DNA from: an uncultured Lachnospiraceae bacterium
Lineage (GTDB): Bacteria > Bacillota > Clostridia > Lachnospirales > Lachnospiraceae
Assembly (NCBI GenBank): GCA_944377405.1
Contig: CALWES010000008.1
Span: forward strand, 1-64,000
Direction of reading: 5' to 3'
DNA length: 64,000 nt
Shown in pieces: positions 1 through 8,859 of this stretch; positions within the stretch are counted from its first letter, which is position 1, and every line of letters begins with the position of its first letter. Under the pieces are notes generated by a model. It saw only the letters and a list, made by a program, of their open reading frames with translations, was not told where the DNA came from and ran no database searches. Position numbers and translations under genes: made by a program.

Positions 1-810
1 GATCCAGCTCCCTCCGTCTCCGCTGATGTATACCCGCTTGAGCTTCTCTGTATCATAGTGTCCTTTTATGTAGGACTGTACCCGTTCCCACAGCTCCTTG
101 TTTCCTTCCTCTCCGCTGTATCGGCCTCCAAAATACACGGGCTTCACCAGTTCCCTGCGGCCTTTGCATACCTCTCTCCGCCCTTCATGTACATAGATCA
201 GCTTCCCGATGATACAGTTTCCCTTTATCTCTTTTCCTGCCTTCTGACGGTGGATATGATCCTCGTCTGCCTCTACATACAGGTAACGGATCCTTTTCTT
301 TTCCTTCTCCCCTTCTTCCGGCAGTTCCTCCACCAGCCTGTGGATCTTGTTCATCACCGCCACTTTCGATACCCTCTGGGTCCCTGCGCTTACTGTTTCC
401 GCTGCCCTCTGGTAGCTGCTTTGGGCTGCTTCCTCCAGCATCTTTACTTCAGCCATCTCCGTAAAGGGTTCATCCTTTGGCAGATGCAGCCTCTCATCCA
501 GCAGGTAGTGGTAGCTCCCGTCTTTCCGGCTCCGATACAGCGTATGTCGGAACCTCACATCTCCAAGGCTTGAGATCAGTGTCCTCTGGTCATGCCTTTG
601 TACCGTATAAAATTCCTCCCGATGTCTTGCCTTCTCCAGGAATCGGTCTGTATCGTTCCGGATCTCTCCCAGCACTTCCCGTACACTTTCATGGCTTGCC
701 TTCTCAAGCCGCTCTTCCAGTTTTCCTAATCCTGCCTCTTTCTCCTGGAATTCCTCCGCTGCTGCAAAAATCTCCTCGATATATTTCTCAACTATTGCTA
801 TAATGTCCAT
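1..810 (-). CDS. ISLre2-type transposase, 5' part only
   Basis: The frame is open for 270 codons from an ATG at 810 to the left edge of the window, so the C-terminal part lies outside. The N-terminus is a charged helical region typical of ISLre2-family (UPF0236) transposases, followed by a segment rich in Arg/Lys. The last visible residues, YISGDGGSWI, match the conserved Asp-Gly block that I know from this family as part of its DDE-like catalytic core. The product would cut and rejoin the ends of its own insertion sequence. The start is supported by AAAGGAGA upstream. The right boundary of the element must lie between about 880 and 930, because the neighbouring gene ends at 934, but I could not define its terminal repeat. 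Activity of the full copy cannot be judged here. Confidence 0.82.
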   Translation of the reverse strand, partial: MDIIAIVEKYIEEIFAAAEEFQEKEAGLGKLEERLEKASHESVREVLGEIRNDTDRFLEKARHREEFYTVQRHDQRTLISSLGDVRFRHTLYRSRKDGSYHYLLDERLHLPKDEPFTEMAEVKMLEEAAQSSYQRAAETVSAGTQRVSKVAVMNKIHRLVEELPEEGEKEKKRIRYLYVEADEDHIHRQKAGKEIKGNCIIGKLIYVHEGRREVCKGRRELVKPVYFGGRYSGEEGNKELWERVQSYIKGHYDTEKLKRVYISGDGGSWI

Positions 811-876
811 GAGAGTATCTTTCTCCTTTTGGTGTTTTTTCGTCGATTACATCTTACCACGGAGTTTGATACTCTC
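811..876 (-). promoter_or_regulatory. Leader hairpin that can hide the transposase ribosome binding site
   Basis: On the minus strand GAGAGTATC (876-868) is perfectly complementary to GATACTCTC (819-811), which ends one base before the ATG. Inside this 9-bp stem, after a short AAA/AAA internal loop, CTCC pairs with the GGAG of the Shine-Dalgarno sequence. A transcript entering from outside the element would fold this way and block translation. This kind of control is known for other insertion sequences such as IS10 and IS50. Its role here is inferred from pairing alone. Confidence 0.6.
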
Positions 877-933
877 TTTGTTTTTTCAACTGACTACTTC
901 TTTACTCCAACCACCGGATCCCTCCGGGGAACT

Positions 934-1479
934 TCAGGCAGAAAAATTACTTCCCAGGAAGGGCCGCAGCATGCAGTCCACCATAAAAAGGACAAATAAG
1001 AGCCAGAACAGGATCTGGAAGACCCTGGGTGGAAGCTTTCGGAGTCCCTTCTCCAGGACCGGCTGAACATAGAGGAAGAAGATTCCGCCGATGCTAAAGC
1101 GCAGACTGGGAGACAGGGCGATCCGGCCTTCAAAATTGAAGGAGTAGTGCTCATAATCCCAGAGCCATTCTCCGATGGCAGCTTCCATGATATAGCTCGT
1201 TACAAGCTCGATCCCGGTGGTGATGAGCATTACAAGAAGAAAGAGCACCACAAGGGAAAGGCACTGGTCTGTGAGCCTCCTGGACTTTGTCCTGAACCTT
1301 TCCAGCATAAAGATGATGACAAGGGCACCAAACCCGTATACCGGGCAGTAGGGCCCAAAGAGGAATCCCCGGTTTACAAAACCAAGGTGGAATACGAAGA
1401 TGCCAAGGAGCACTTCATAGACCCATCCGAGGAAGCTGTAGAACAGAAAGCACAGGAAATATAATTTGAATCGATTCAC
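934..1479 (-). CDS. CmpB-like putative ABC-transporter type IV membrane protein
   Basis: A 181-residue integral membrane protein of the PF06541 (ABC_trans_CmpB) group. The hallmark N-terminal pattern is present: a first membrane helix with FYSFLGWVYE, then VNRGFLFGPYCPVYGFGA. About four to five hydrophobic segments span the rest, with a basic loop (RFRTKSRR) near residue 65. The molecular function of the family is not settled despite the ABC-permease name. Translation starts at a GTG with AGGAG nine bases upstream. A paralogue with an added coiled-coil tail lies at 11051. The gene is followed at once by the insertion sequence, which may have cut off downstream sequence but left this frame complete. 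Confidence 0.78.
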   Translation of the reverse strand: MNRFKLYFLCFLFYSFLGWVYEVLLGIFVFHLGFVNRGFLFGPYCPVYGFGALVIIFMLERFRTKSRRLTDQCLSLVVLFLLVMLITTGIELVTSYIMEAAIGEWLWDYEHYSFNFEGRIALSPSLRFSIGGIFFLYVQPVLEKGLRKLPPRVFQILFWLLFVLFMVDCMLRPFLGSNFSA

Positions 1480-1530
1480 GTCTCTTTACTCCTGATAGGC
1501 GAAACACGGTTTGTCTAATGGAATCCTTCC

Positions 1531-2898
1531 TTACGCTGCCCCTTCTGACCGCGGCAGCCTGTGTACCGTCTGCAGGCAGATGGTGATCAGTACCACCATG
1601 GCCGCAAACCAGGCGGAGGGCTCCGCAAAGTAGATCAGTTCATCCCCGAAGAGGCTGGTGAACAGGTAGGCCACGGAGACTCTGGCGAAGAACTCCATGA
1701 CCCCTGAGATCAGAGGCGCGATGGCATTTCCCAGGCCCTGGAGGGTGTTGCGGAAGACATAGAGCAGATACAGGGAGGGCAGCAGGCAGCTCATGACAAA
1801 GAGGTAATGGTAAGCCACCTCCAGAGTCTCCTCTGCGCTGGCACTTGCCTGATCAATGAAGAGCTCCAGGATGGGCCGCCCAACCAGGATCATGACCACA
1901 GCCACTACCACCGACAGAAGCAGTCCCACGAAAAAGGCGCTCTTAAGTCCTCTGCGGATCCGGTCGTAAAGACCGGCGCCGTAGTTCTGGGCCATATAGG
2001 TGGTGATGGCATAGCCCAGGGAGATGGCTGAGCTCTCCAGAAGGCCGTAGATCTTATTGGTGGCGGTAAAACCTGCAATGAATACGAAGCCGTGGCGATT
2101 GATGGCGGACTGCAGGATCATGCCGCCTACGGCGATCAGGATGTGCTGCAGGGCCAGGGGGAAGCCCAGCTTTGCCTGCCTGGAGGCGATGGGCCTCCGG
2201 TAGAGCCAGTCCTCCTTCTGAAGCTGCATGAGCTCCATGCTCCTAAGGACCCGGAAGCAGTAGAGGAAGGCCAGGAGCTGTGCCGCCACTGTGGCGATGG
2301 CAGCCCCGAAGATCCCCCAGTGGAAGACCAGTACAAAGAGCATATCCAGCAGGATATTCGTGATGCCTGCCACCAGGATGGCGATAAGGGGCGTCTTCCC
2401 GTCTCCCAGCGCCCGCAGGATGGAGGCCGCCATGTTGTAGGCCATGACCACCAGGATACCGCCATACATGGTGAGCAGATAGACGGAGGCTCCTTCGAAG
2501 ATATCCTCCGGCGTCTGGAGGATCCGCAGCAGGGGCCGTCCCAGTATCAGGCAGACCAGGGTCATGACAAGGCCGATGATCAGACAGAGACGGATGGACA
2601 TGGCAGTGGCCTGCCGGATCTTCTCATGGCTTCCCTCTCCGAAGTACTGGGAGATGGGGATAGCAAAGCCCTGGGTCAGGGCCTGGACCACCCACAGAGC
2701 CAGCCAGTAGGACCAGTCCGTGGCCCCAACGGCAGCCAGGGCTTCGACACCCACGCCCCGGCCCACGATGATGGCATCTACGATCATATACAGCTGCTGG
2801 CCGAAATTGGCCGCCATCAGGGGCAGCATAAAGAACAGCATCAGCCGGAGGGGATTGCCCTCCGTCATATTTATTACCCGATTCACAGTGATTTTCAT
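1531..2898 (-). CDS. MATE family efflux transporter
   Basis: A 455-residue multidrug and toxic compound extrusion transporter with about twelve hydrophobic helices in two homologous halves, the usual length for the family. Diagnostic text includes the N-terminal TEGNPLRLMLFF, the QQLYMIVDAIIVG helix, ALAAVGAT and the ILRALGDGKTPL loop, all typical of the bacterial NorM/DinF-like branch. It would export cationic or other small compounds using a Na+ or H+ gradient at the cytoplasmic membrane. The substrate cannot be read from sequence. A TATAAT box about 40 bases upstream on the minus strand (near 2935-2940) may be its promoter. It is divergent from the GNAT gene. A second MATE gene is at 39142. 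Confidence 0.93.
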   Translation of the reverse strand: MKITVNRVINMTEGNPLRLMLFFMLPLMAANFGQQLYMIVDAIIVGRGVGVEALAAVGATDWSYWLALWVVQALTQGFAIPISQYFGEGSHEKIRQATAMSIRLCLIIGLVMTLVCLILGRPLLRILQTPEDIFEGASVYLLTMYGGILVVMAYNMAASILRALGDGKTPLIAILVAGITNILLDMLFVLVFHWGIFGAAIATVAAQLLAFLYCFRVLRSMELMQLQKEDWLYRRPIASRQAKLGFPLALQHILIAVGGMILQSAINRHGFVFIAGFTATNKIYGLLESSAISLGYAITTYMAQNYGAGLYDRIRRGLKSAFFVGLLLSVVVAVVMILVGRPILELFIDQASASAEETLEVAYHYLFVMSCLLPSLYLLYVFRNTLQGLGNAIAPLISGVMEFFARVSVAYLFTSLFGDELIYFAEPSAWFAAMVVLITICLQTVHRLPRSEGAA

Positions 2899-3019
2899 CC
2901 TTTCTGTTGACTTCCGATTATCCCGACCGTATCATTATAATTGATATTTCCAAAGGCGTACAGACTCCTGGAATCATTTTTGAAACTTTCATAAGATATA
3001 TGGAAAAGAGGGATGCCTT

Positions 3020-3445
3020 ATGTACAGAAAAGCGGTCTTATCCGACAGCAATGCCATCTGCGGGCTGGTCTGCGGCCAGGAGGGCCTTGAGCTCTCCCGG
3101 GAAAAGTTCTACGATATCCTGAATGAGCAGCTGCAGGACCGGCAGCATTATTACTGTCTGGTTTATGAGGAAAATAGCAGGATCGAGGGGGTGCTGAACC
3201 TAAGGATCGAGCGCCAGCTTCGCTATGCAGGGCCCGTGGCGGAGATCACGGAATTCTTCGTGGCTCCGGACCATAGGAACCAGGGCATCGGGACCGGGCT
3301 TTTTGAGCAGGCCCTGGAGCTTGCTCAGAGGTTTCGCTGCAGGCATCTGGAGGTCTCCTGCAGGGCGGAAGAGGAGTCAGGACGCCGCTTTTTCGAAAAA
3401 AGAGGCCTTATGGCCTCCTATATGAAACTTGACAAGCAGCTGTAG
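3020..3445 (+). CDS. GNAT family N-acetyltransferase
   Basis: A 141-residue single-domain GNAT protein. The acetyl-CoA pyrophosphate-binding signature is clear in HRNQGIGTGLFEQAL near residues 92-106, preceded by the VAEITEFFVAP beta strand. The C-terminal FFEKRGLMAS block corresponds to the usual F-Y/F-x-k-x-G-F end of the fold. It would transfer an acetyl group from acetyl-CoA to an unknown amine. The start is chosen at the ATG after GAGGGATG. It leads a plus-strand run with sfsA (26 bases downstream), a broken second GNAT gene, the S9 peptidase and nth, so these are probably co-transcribed. Confidence 0.88.
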   Translation: MYRKAVLSDSNAICGLVCGQEGLELSREKFYDILNEQLQDRQHYYCLVYEENSRIEGVLNLRIERQLRYAGPVAEITEFFVAPDHRNQGIGTGLFEQALELAQRFRCRHLEVSCRAEEESGRRFFEKRGLMASYMKLDKQL

Positions 3446-3471
3446 TTCAGCTTGCCACCAGGGAGGAGATC

Positions 3472-4164
3472 ATGCAGTATCAGAACATCCGCAGAGGCGT
3501 CTTTCTGGACCGGCCCAACCGCTTTGTGGCCCATGTGGAGATCGGCGGCCTCCGGGAGACCGTACATGTGAAAAATACAGGCCGCTGCCGGGAGCTCCTG
3601 ATCCCGGGCCGGGAGGTGATCCTGAGCCATTCGGATTCCCCTTCCCGGAAGACGGCCTACGATCTGATTGCCGTGGAGAAACCGGGCCTGGGCCTTGTCA
3701 ACATCGACAGCCAGGCCCCAAATCACGTGATGAAGGAATGGCTCTTTGGCCTTGATTTTGATCTTATCAAACCGGAGTTTTCCTATGGCAGCTCCCGCAT
3801 CGATTTTTATATGGAGCGCCGGGGCAGACGCTACCTGACGGAGGTAAAGGGCTGCACCCTGGAGATCGGAGGAATCGGGTATTTTCCCGATGCTCCTACG
3901 GAGCGGGGCCTCAAGCATCTCCATGAGCTTGCAAGGGCCCGGCAGGAGGGCTTTCTTGCCAGTGTGGCCTTCGTGATCCCCATGGGCGGTGTCACGAAGG
4001 TCCTGCCTAATATGGAGACCCACCCCGCCTTCGGAATAGCCCTTTCCGAGGCGGAGGCTGCAGGCGTGCAGGTCCTGTACCTGCCCTGCCGGGTAGGGGA
4101 GGACAGCCTGGAGATCGACAGAGCCATGGCAGAGCAGCTGAATCCGGGCTTTCTTCGGACATGA
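3472..4164 (+). CDS. sfsA: SfsA family DNA/RNA nuclease
   Basis: A 230-residue protein matching SfsA in length and in its conserved text: DRPNRFVAHVEI near the start, HVKNTGRCRELL, SRIDFYME, and LTEVKGCTLE, where the Glu-x-Lys belongs to a PD-(D/E)XK-like nuclease core. The E. coli protein was first named for stimulating sugar fermentation and was later described as a nucleic-acid-binding nuclease. Its role in the cell is still unclear. It follows the GNAT gene with GGAGG-like sequence (GGGAGGAGATC) before the ATG, and lies upstream of the GNAT pseudogene by 21 bases. Confidence 0.93.
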   Translation: MQYQNIRRGVFLDRPNRFVAHVEIGGLRETVHVKNTGRCRELLIPGREVILSHSDSPSRKTAYDLIAVEKPGLGLVNIDSQAPNHVMKEWLFGLDFDLIKPEFSYGSSRIDFYMERRGRRYLTEVKGCTLEIGGIGYFPDAPTERGLKHLHELARARQEGFLASVAFVIPMGGVTKVLPNMETHPAFGIALSEAEAAGVQVLYLPCRVGEDSLEIDRAMAEQLNPGFLRT

Positions 4165-4185
4165 GCAGGAGAGGAGCGAAGGAAA

Positions 4186-4629
4186 ATGGAGATCAGAGAG
4201 GTCAGGGAGGATAAGAAGCGGTACCTTCCGCTGCTGCTCCTTGCGGACGAGCAGGAGGATATGATCGACCGCTACCTGGAGCGGGGCACCATGTATGTGC
4301 TGGAGGATCAGGGCATCAAAGGAGAATGCGTGGTGACGGATGAAGGGGACGGTATCCTTGAGGTAAAGAACCTTGCGGTGGAGCCCGGATCCTAGAGGCA
4401 GGGCTACGGAAGGGCCCTTCTTCGTTTTCTGGAGGAGACCTACCGGGGGCGTTACCGCATTTTGCAGGTGGGGACAGGAGACAGTCCCGCCACAGTTCCC
4501 TTTTACGAGAGCTGCGGCTTCCGGAGACACCATCTGGTGCCGGAATTTTTTACGGTGAATTATGACCACCCCATTATAGAGTGTGGTGTACAGCTTAGAG
4601 ATATGGTCTATCTGCAAAAAGAGATATAG
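4186..4629 (+). pseudogene. GNAT acetyltransferase broken by one in-frame amber codon
   Basis: The reading frame runs from ATG 4186 to TAG 4629 (147 codons) but is interrupted by a TAG at 4393-4395. The two halves make one protein: the first ends KNLAVEPGS and the second begins at once with RQGYGRALLRFLEE, the acetyl-CoA binding motif, then VGTGDSPATVPFYESCGF and a YDHPIIECG ending. These are the features of the YvbK-type GNAT family. There is no frameshift, so a single substitution (for example Tyr TAC/TAT or Gln CAG to TAG) explains it. The broken product lacks the cofactor site. Amber readthrough or a sequencing error are the alternatives. Confidence 0.85.
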
Positions 4630-4641
4630 GAGGAAAAGAGC

Positions 4642-6636
4642 ATGGAACGGATCAGACTGGAGGAGTTTCTTGACTATCGGTTTTTATCCGATCTGAGACT
4701 GTCCCCGGAGGGAAGGAAGGCGGCCTTTGCGGTGAGCAGGAGCAACGAGGAAAGGGATGGCTATGACACGGGCATCTGGGTAGCGGATCTGGAGGACGGA
4801 AGCCTGCGGCAGCTTACCAGGGGAAAGGATGAGAGGGACCCCCGGTGGCTGGATGAGGACAGGCTCCTCTTTGTTTCCGGACGGGATAAGCAGAAGAAAT
4901 ATCCTCAGGCGGAGGCTTATGAGACGGATTTTTATGAGATCTCCCTTAGGGGCGGAGAGGCCTGCAGGCGCTTCCGGATCCATCTTCCGGTAAAGGCCGC
5001 CGAGGAGATCGGAGGGGGAAAATGGCTCCTTCTGGCAGAGTATGACACGGGGCTTCCGGAGGGCTTCTATGAGAAGGCAGAGGAAGAGCGGGAGGCACTC
5101 CTTAAGGAGCGGAAGGCGGAAGCGGACTGCAGCGTCTTTACGGAGCTTCCCTTCTGGCATAACGGAAAGGGCATTACAAACGGAAAGCGAAACCGGCTTT
5201 ACCTCTTTCAGGAGGAGACGGGAAGCTTCAGGCCCCTGACTGCAGAGGACCGTCAGGTGGAGCATTACGCTCTGTCCAGGGACAAGGGACATGTGCTTGT
5301 GATCTGCAGCAGCTGGGAACAGGGACAGCAGAGCCTGAAGCACTCCCTGAGCGAGCTGAGCCTTCCGGAGGGAGGGGAGGAGATCCTTGTGCCTCTGGAC
5401 CGTTATGAGCTTCGGAATGCAGGATATGCAGGAGAGCGGATCCTGGTGCTGGGAACGGAGAACCTCAGCTACGGGGTCAATGAGAACTCCGCAGTCTATG
5501 AGTATGACCGGCAGCAGGGGGCCCTCAGAAAGCTTTTTGCTCCGGACTGCGCCCTGGAAAACAGCGTGGGCTCAGACTGCCGTCTGGGCGGCGGCAGATC
5601 CCTGGTCTTTACAGAAGATGGGTTTATATCTATCGTAACAGAAAGAAACAGTTCAAAACTTGTTCATTTTGAACTGGATGGAAAAAGAACTGATCTTACG
5701 AAGGACGAAGGCTCCGTGGACTGCATGGATCTTCAGAAGGGGACCCTCCTTTATGTGGCCATGCGGGACGGAAAGCTTCAGGAGTTATACCGGCTGACGG
5801 AGCAGGGAGAAACCTGCCTTACGGATTTCAACGGAAAGGTACTGGAAGGAAAGTATGTAGCATCCCCCAGGTTCCTTTCCTTTACGAACCGGGATGGGGT
5901 GGAGATCGACGGTTTCGTGCTAGAACCTGTGGATTACGATCCCCAAAAACGCTATCCGGCGATCCTGGACATCCACGGAGGCCCCAAGACCGTGTATGGA
6001 GACTGCTTCTACCATGAGATGCAGTACTGGGCCAATGAGGGGTATTTTGTCTTCTTCTGCAATCCCCGGGGCGGCGACGGCCGGGGAGATGCCTTTGCGG
6101 ATATCCGGGGCAGATACGGAAAGGAAGACTATCAGGACATCATGGAGTTCACGGATCAGGTGCTTAAGGCATATCCCCAGATCGATCCGGCCCGTCTTGG
6201 CGTAACGGGAGGAAGCTACGGGGGCTTTATGACAAACTGGATCATAGGCAATACGGACCGCTTTGCGGCTGCCGCCTCCCAGAGGTCCATCGCCAACTGG
6301 ATCAGTATGGAGGGGACCTCAGACATCGGCCCCTTCTTCGGAGAGGACCAGTCCGGCGGAAATGCCTGGCGGCATCCGGAGATGGCCTGGGAATGCTCCC
6401 CCTTAAAGTATGCGGAGCACTGCAAGACCCCGACCCTGTTCATCCATTCCGATGAGGACTACCGATGCTGGATGGTGGAGGCCTTCCAGATGTTTTCCGC
6501 CCTGAAGCTTCACGGCGTGGAAAGCAGGATCTGCCTCTTCCATGGAGAAAATCACGAGCTCTCCAGATCGGGAAAGCCTAAAAACAGGATCCGCAGGCTC
6601 CGGGAGATCACGGAGTGGATGGGCAGGTATCTTTAA
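4642..6636 (+). CDS. S9 family peptidase (acylaminoacyl-peptidase / prolyl oligopeptidase-like)
   Basis: A 664-residue cytosolic serine peptidase, with no signal peptide. An N-terminal beta-propeller of about 390 residues (repeated LWVADL/LSRDKGH-type blades) is followed by an alpha/beta-hydrolase domain. The catalytic triad is visible: Ser525 in GGSYGG, Asp606 in HSDEDYR, and His638 in GENHELS. The HGGPKTVYG segment forms the oxyanion hole region. Such enzymes trim oligopeptides or acylated peptides and often act in peptide recycling. Its start follows AGGAGGAAAAGAGC. Its TAA stop is directly followed by the ATG of nth with no gap. Confidence 0.93.
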   Translation: MERIRLEEFLDYRFLSDLRLSPEGRKAAFAVSRSNEERDGYDTGIWVADLEDGSLRQLTRGKDERDPRWLDEDRLLFVSGRDKQKKYPQAEAYETDFYEISLRGGEACRRFRIHLPVKAAEEIGGGKWLLLAEYDTGLPEGFYEKAEEEREALLKERKAEADCSVFTELPFWHNGKGITNGKRNRLYLFQEETGSFRPLTAEDRQVEHYALSRDKGHVLVICSSWEQGQQSLKHSLSELSLPEGGEEILVPLDRYELRNAGYAGERILVLGTENLSYGVNENSAVYEYDRQQGALRKLFAPDCALENSVGSDCRLGGGRSLVFTEDGFISIVTERNSSKLVHFELDGKRTDLTKDEGSVDCMDLQKGTLLYVAMRDGKLQELYRLTEQGETCLTDFNGKVLEGKYVASPRFLSFTNRDGVEIDGFVLEPVDYDPQKRYPAILDIHGGPKTVYGDCFYHEMQYWANEGYFVFFCNPRGGDGRGDAFADIRGRYGKEDYQDIMEFTDQVLKAYPQIDPARLGVTGGSYGGFMTNWIIGNTDRFAAAASQRSIANWISMEGTSDIGPFFGEDQSGGNAWRHPEMAWECSPLKYAEHCKTPTLFIHSDEDYRCWMVEAFQMFSALKLHGVESRICLFHGENHELSRSGKPKNRIRRLREITEWMGRYL

Positions 6637-7248
6637 ATGACGGAGGAGATCCTGAAGACCCTGGACCGGTTGTACGGAAGGGAAAAGGAGGGCTTCCCCC
6701 ACAGGGAGGACTGGCAGCTCCTTTGTGCCATCATGCTGAGTGCCCAGAGCACGGACCGGCAGGTGGAGGCGGTGCTGCCGGAGCTTTACCGCCGCTATCC
6801 AACGCTCCGGAGTCTGGCAGAAGCGGAGCCGGAGAAGATCCGGGATGCCATCCGTTCCGTGGGGCTCTGTCAGATCAAGGCAGGGAATCTGAAGGCCTGC
6901 AGCAAGATGCTGCTGGAGAACTTCTCCGGGAAGGTGCCAAAGACCATACCGGAGCTATTAAAGCTTCCGGGGGTTGGAAGGAAGACCGCCACCTTATTCC
7001 TGGCAGATGCCTACGGGATCCCCGGCGTCACGGTGGATACCCATGTGTTCCGGATCGCCCATCGTCTGGGTTGGGCCCGGGGCAATACCCCGGCAAAGGT
7101 GGAGCAGGAGCTTATGGAGCTTCTTCCGGTGGATCACTGGAACCGCATCAATTTTCAGCTGATCTACCTGGGAAGAAGCGTCTGTACTGCCAGAAAGCCG
7201 GACTGCGGGGCCTGTCCCCTTAAGGAGTGGTGCCCAAAGTTAATATAA
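6637..7248 (+). CDS. nth: Endonuclease III, base-excision DNA glycosylase/AP lyase
   Basis: A 203-residue enzyme of base excision repair that removes oxidised pyrimidines and cuts the abasic strand. The helix-hairpin-helix motif LPGVGRKTA contains the catalytic Lys116, and Asp134 sits in VDTHVFRIAHRLG. The C-terminal four-cysteine iron-sulfur loop is complete with spacing C-x6-C-x2-C-x5-C. The length is normal (E. coli 211). The ATG directly abuts the peptidase stop codon and no separate ribosome binding site is obvious beyond purine-rich coding sequence, so translation is probably coupled. A hairpin terminator follows. Confidence 0.96.
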   Translation: MTEEILKTLDRLYGREKEGFPHREDWQLLCAIMLSAQSTDRQVEAVLPELYRRYPTLRSLAEAEPEKIRDAIRSVGLCQIKAGNLKACSKMLLENFSGKVPKTIPELLKLPGVGRKTATLFLADAYGIPGVTVDTHVFRIAHRLGWARGNTPAKVEQELMELLPVDHWNRINFQLIYLGRSVCTARKPDCGACPLKEWCPKLI

Positions 7249-7260
7249 TTTTAGAAATGA

Positions 7261-7298
7261 AAAGGCTGTCATACTGAATCGTAAGTATGAGAGCCTTT
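7261..7298 (+). terminator. Hairpin terminator after nth
   Basis: AAAGGCT-G-TCATACT pairs with AGTATGA-G-AGCCTTT around an 8-base loop, with a single G-G mismatch. It lies 12 bases after the nth stop codon. The downstream T-tract is short, so termination may be moderate. It closes the run that starts with the GNAT gene at 3020. Confidence 0.65.
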
Positions 7299-7372
7299 AG
7301 ATTCTAGCCGTTAAGATAATAATTTATTTATGAGTTATATTGCTTGCAAGAAGCTAAATGATTTTGCGTTTT

Positions 7373-8353
7373 TTAGTTGCCCAGAATTTTTTTCTTCTCT
7401 GAGTCAAATTCATCTTGTGTTAAAATACCATCATCAAAAAGTGATTTTAATTCGCGCAATTGCTCAGCTTTGCTTTTGCCTTGTTTAGAAGAAGTTGAGC
7501 TATCATAAATACTTTGTGCCATTGTGTTGCCTAAAGCCATTCCAGCCCCTAAACCTGCAAGGCCACCTTTCTGCTTTGAAGCATCTCGCATAGCTCGTGC
7601 GGTTTGATATTGCATAAATGTTTCCATATCACGCTTTGCCATGCCGATGCCGGATTGCTCATCAATCAATTTTTCAACTTCTTCTGGCAATGATAGATTC
7701 TCTACAAAAATATCACTAAACTGAACGCCGATTTTTTGAGCTTGTTCGTTAAGCTTTTCCTGAATTGCGTTAGACAAATTTCTGTATTTGGAAGCCAAAT
7801 CGAGGACGGACATTGATGTTTCACCAACAGTTGTTGCAAAAGCCTCTGTAACCATTGATGATAAATATTCAACAATATCATAGGTCATAACAATTCCTTT
7901 GGTTCCAAATATTTCTCTCATAAACACAGCAACATCTGCAATTCGGAACGCAAATTTACCAAAGGCCCGAATACGAACCATATTGAAATCTGAGTCTCGT
8001 TTAACGATGGGATTTTTTGTTGCCCATTTGTTATCGATGAACTGTCGTGTACTCACAAAATATACGTCAGCAATGACAGGAGATACAAACATGTATGGAA
8101 ATGCCTGAAGGCTGGTCAGTATGGGGAAATTTTCTGTTTTTAAAGAATATGTACCTGGTTGCAATATATCGGCAATTTTTCCCTCTTTAAGAAAAACTGC
8201 GTTTTGACTTTCCCGTACAATGATTTTAGAGCCCTGCTTCAACTCATTATTTCCACTCTCGCGTCGATATTTTGATACGACCAGTTTATTACTTTTATCC
8301 TCATATTCGATGACGTCAAGAAATTGGTCTTTTAATGAATCTATAAATCCCAT
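7373..8353 (-). CDS. SPFH domain protein with C-terminal SHOCT motif
   Basis: A 326-residue protein. The N-terminal 250 residues form an SPFH/Band-7-like domain of the virion-core-protein-like (YdjI) type, with text such as GSKIIVRESQNAVFLKEGKI, PGTYSLKTENFP and FGKFAFRIADVAVF. A Gly-rich linker (KGGLAGLGAGMALGN) follows, then a typical SHOCT motif, LRELKSLFDDGILTQDEFD, at the C-terminus. SPFH proteins scaffold membranes, and in Bacillus YdjI acts with phage-shock-like proteins. SHOCT is a small oligomerisation module. It has no signal peptide or membrane helix of its own. It is 25 bases downstream of the TM2 gene, so the two form an operon. Base composition is clearly AT-richer than the flanks, suggesting acquisition. 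Confidence 0.86.
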   Translation of the reverse strand: MGFIDSLKDQFLDVIEYEDKSNKLVVSKYRRESGNNELKQGSKIIVRESQNAVFLKEGKIADILQPGTYSLKTENFPILTSLQAFPYMFVSPVIADVYFVSTRQFIDNKWATKNPIVKRDSDFNMVRIRAFGKFAFRIADVAVFMREIFGTKGIVMTYDIVEYLSSMVTEAFATTVGETSMSVLDLASKYRNLSNAIQEKLNEQAQKIGVQFSDIFVENLSLPEEVEKLIDEQSGIGMAKRDMETFMQYQTARAMRDASKQKGGLAGLGAGMALGNTMAQSIYDSSTSSKQGKSKAEQLRELKSLFDDGILTQDEFDSEKKKILGN

Positions 8354-8378
8354 AAAATTAGCCTCACATACTATTTTA

Positions 8379-8765
8379 TTATTTCAATTGCAATCCGTAT
8401 GAGTCCTTGAAAGATCCGGTTGCAATAGAAAATATGTCAATAATCCAGCCGATCCCGAACAGACCGCAAGTGAGCAAATATAAAACACCTGTTCCAAGTT
8501 TACCAACGTAAAAACGATGTATACCTAACCAACCTATAAAAATGCATAGGAGCAATGCGACTTTCTTGTTTTTGCTACTGAAATTAGATGATATATCAGG
8601 AGATAGGATGGTTTGGTTGTTAATAATTATTTGTGGTTGAGTTGAAGATTGCTTTACCTGAACAGGTTCAACAGCAGAATCTTGGATAACATTTTCTTTA
8701 TATCCGCAATACTCACAACAGTTATTTTCCATTGGTGCTCCGCACATCGGACATTTGGCAGACAT
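8379..8765 (-). CDS. Zinc-ribbon TM2 domain membrane protein
   Basis: A 128-residue protein with an N-terminal zinc ribbon (CPMC...CCEYC, two CxxC-type knuckles within residues 5-20), a polar linker, and a C-terminal TM2 domain. The TM2 signature is clear: a Lys-rich start, then [36 protein letters not shown]. Two membrane helices result. Function is unknown, but TM2 and SPFH proteins often occur as partners at the membrane. AGGAGG lies ten bases before the ATG. It is first in the operon with the SPFH-SHOCT gene and shares its AT-rich composition. Confidence 0.88.
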   Translation of the reverse strand: MSAKCPMCGAPMENNCCEYCGYKENVIQDSAVEPVQVKQSSTQPQIIINNQTILSPDISSNFSSKNKKVALLLCIFIGWLGIHRFYVGKLGTGVLYLLTCGLFGIGWIIDIFSIATGSFKDSYGLQLK

Positions 8766-8830
8766 CTATAATGAACCTCCTGCTTAAATGGTTGAAAGTA
8801 CACCCTATGAGGATGCCAATATTAAACAGA

Positions 8831-8859
8831 AGTATATCATAGTTGTGTGGAAATTGCCA
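8831..8859 (-). promoter_or_regulatory. Promoter of the TM2/SPFH operon
   Basis: On the minus strand TGGCAA and TATACT are 17 bases apart, and TGA before the -10 box gives an extended -10. It lies about 65 bases upstream of the TM2 start codon. The -35 box is weak. Confidence 0.45.
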
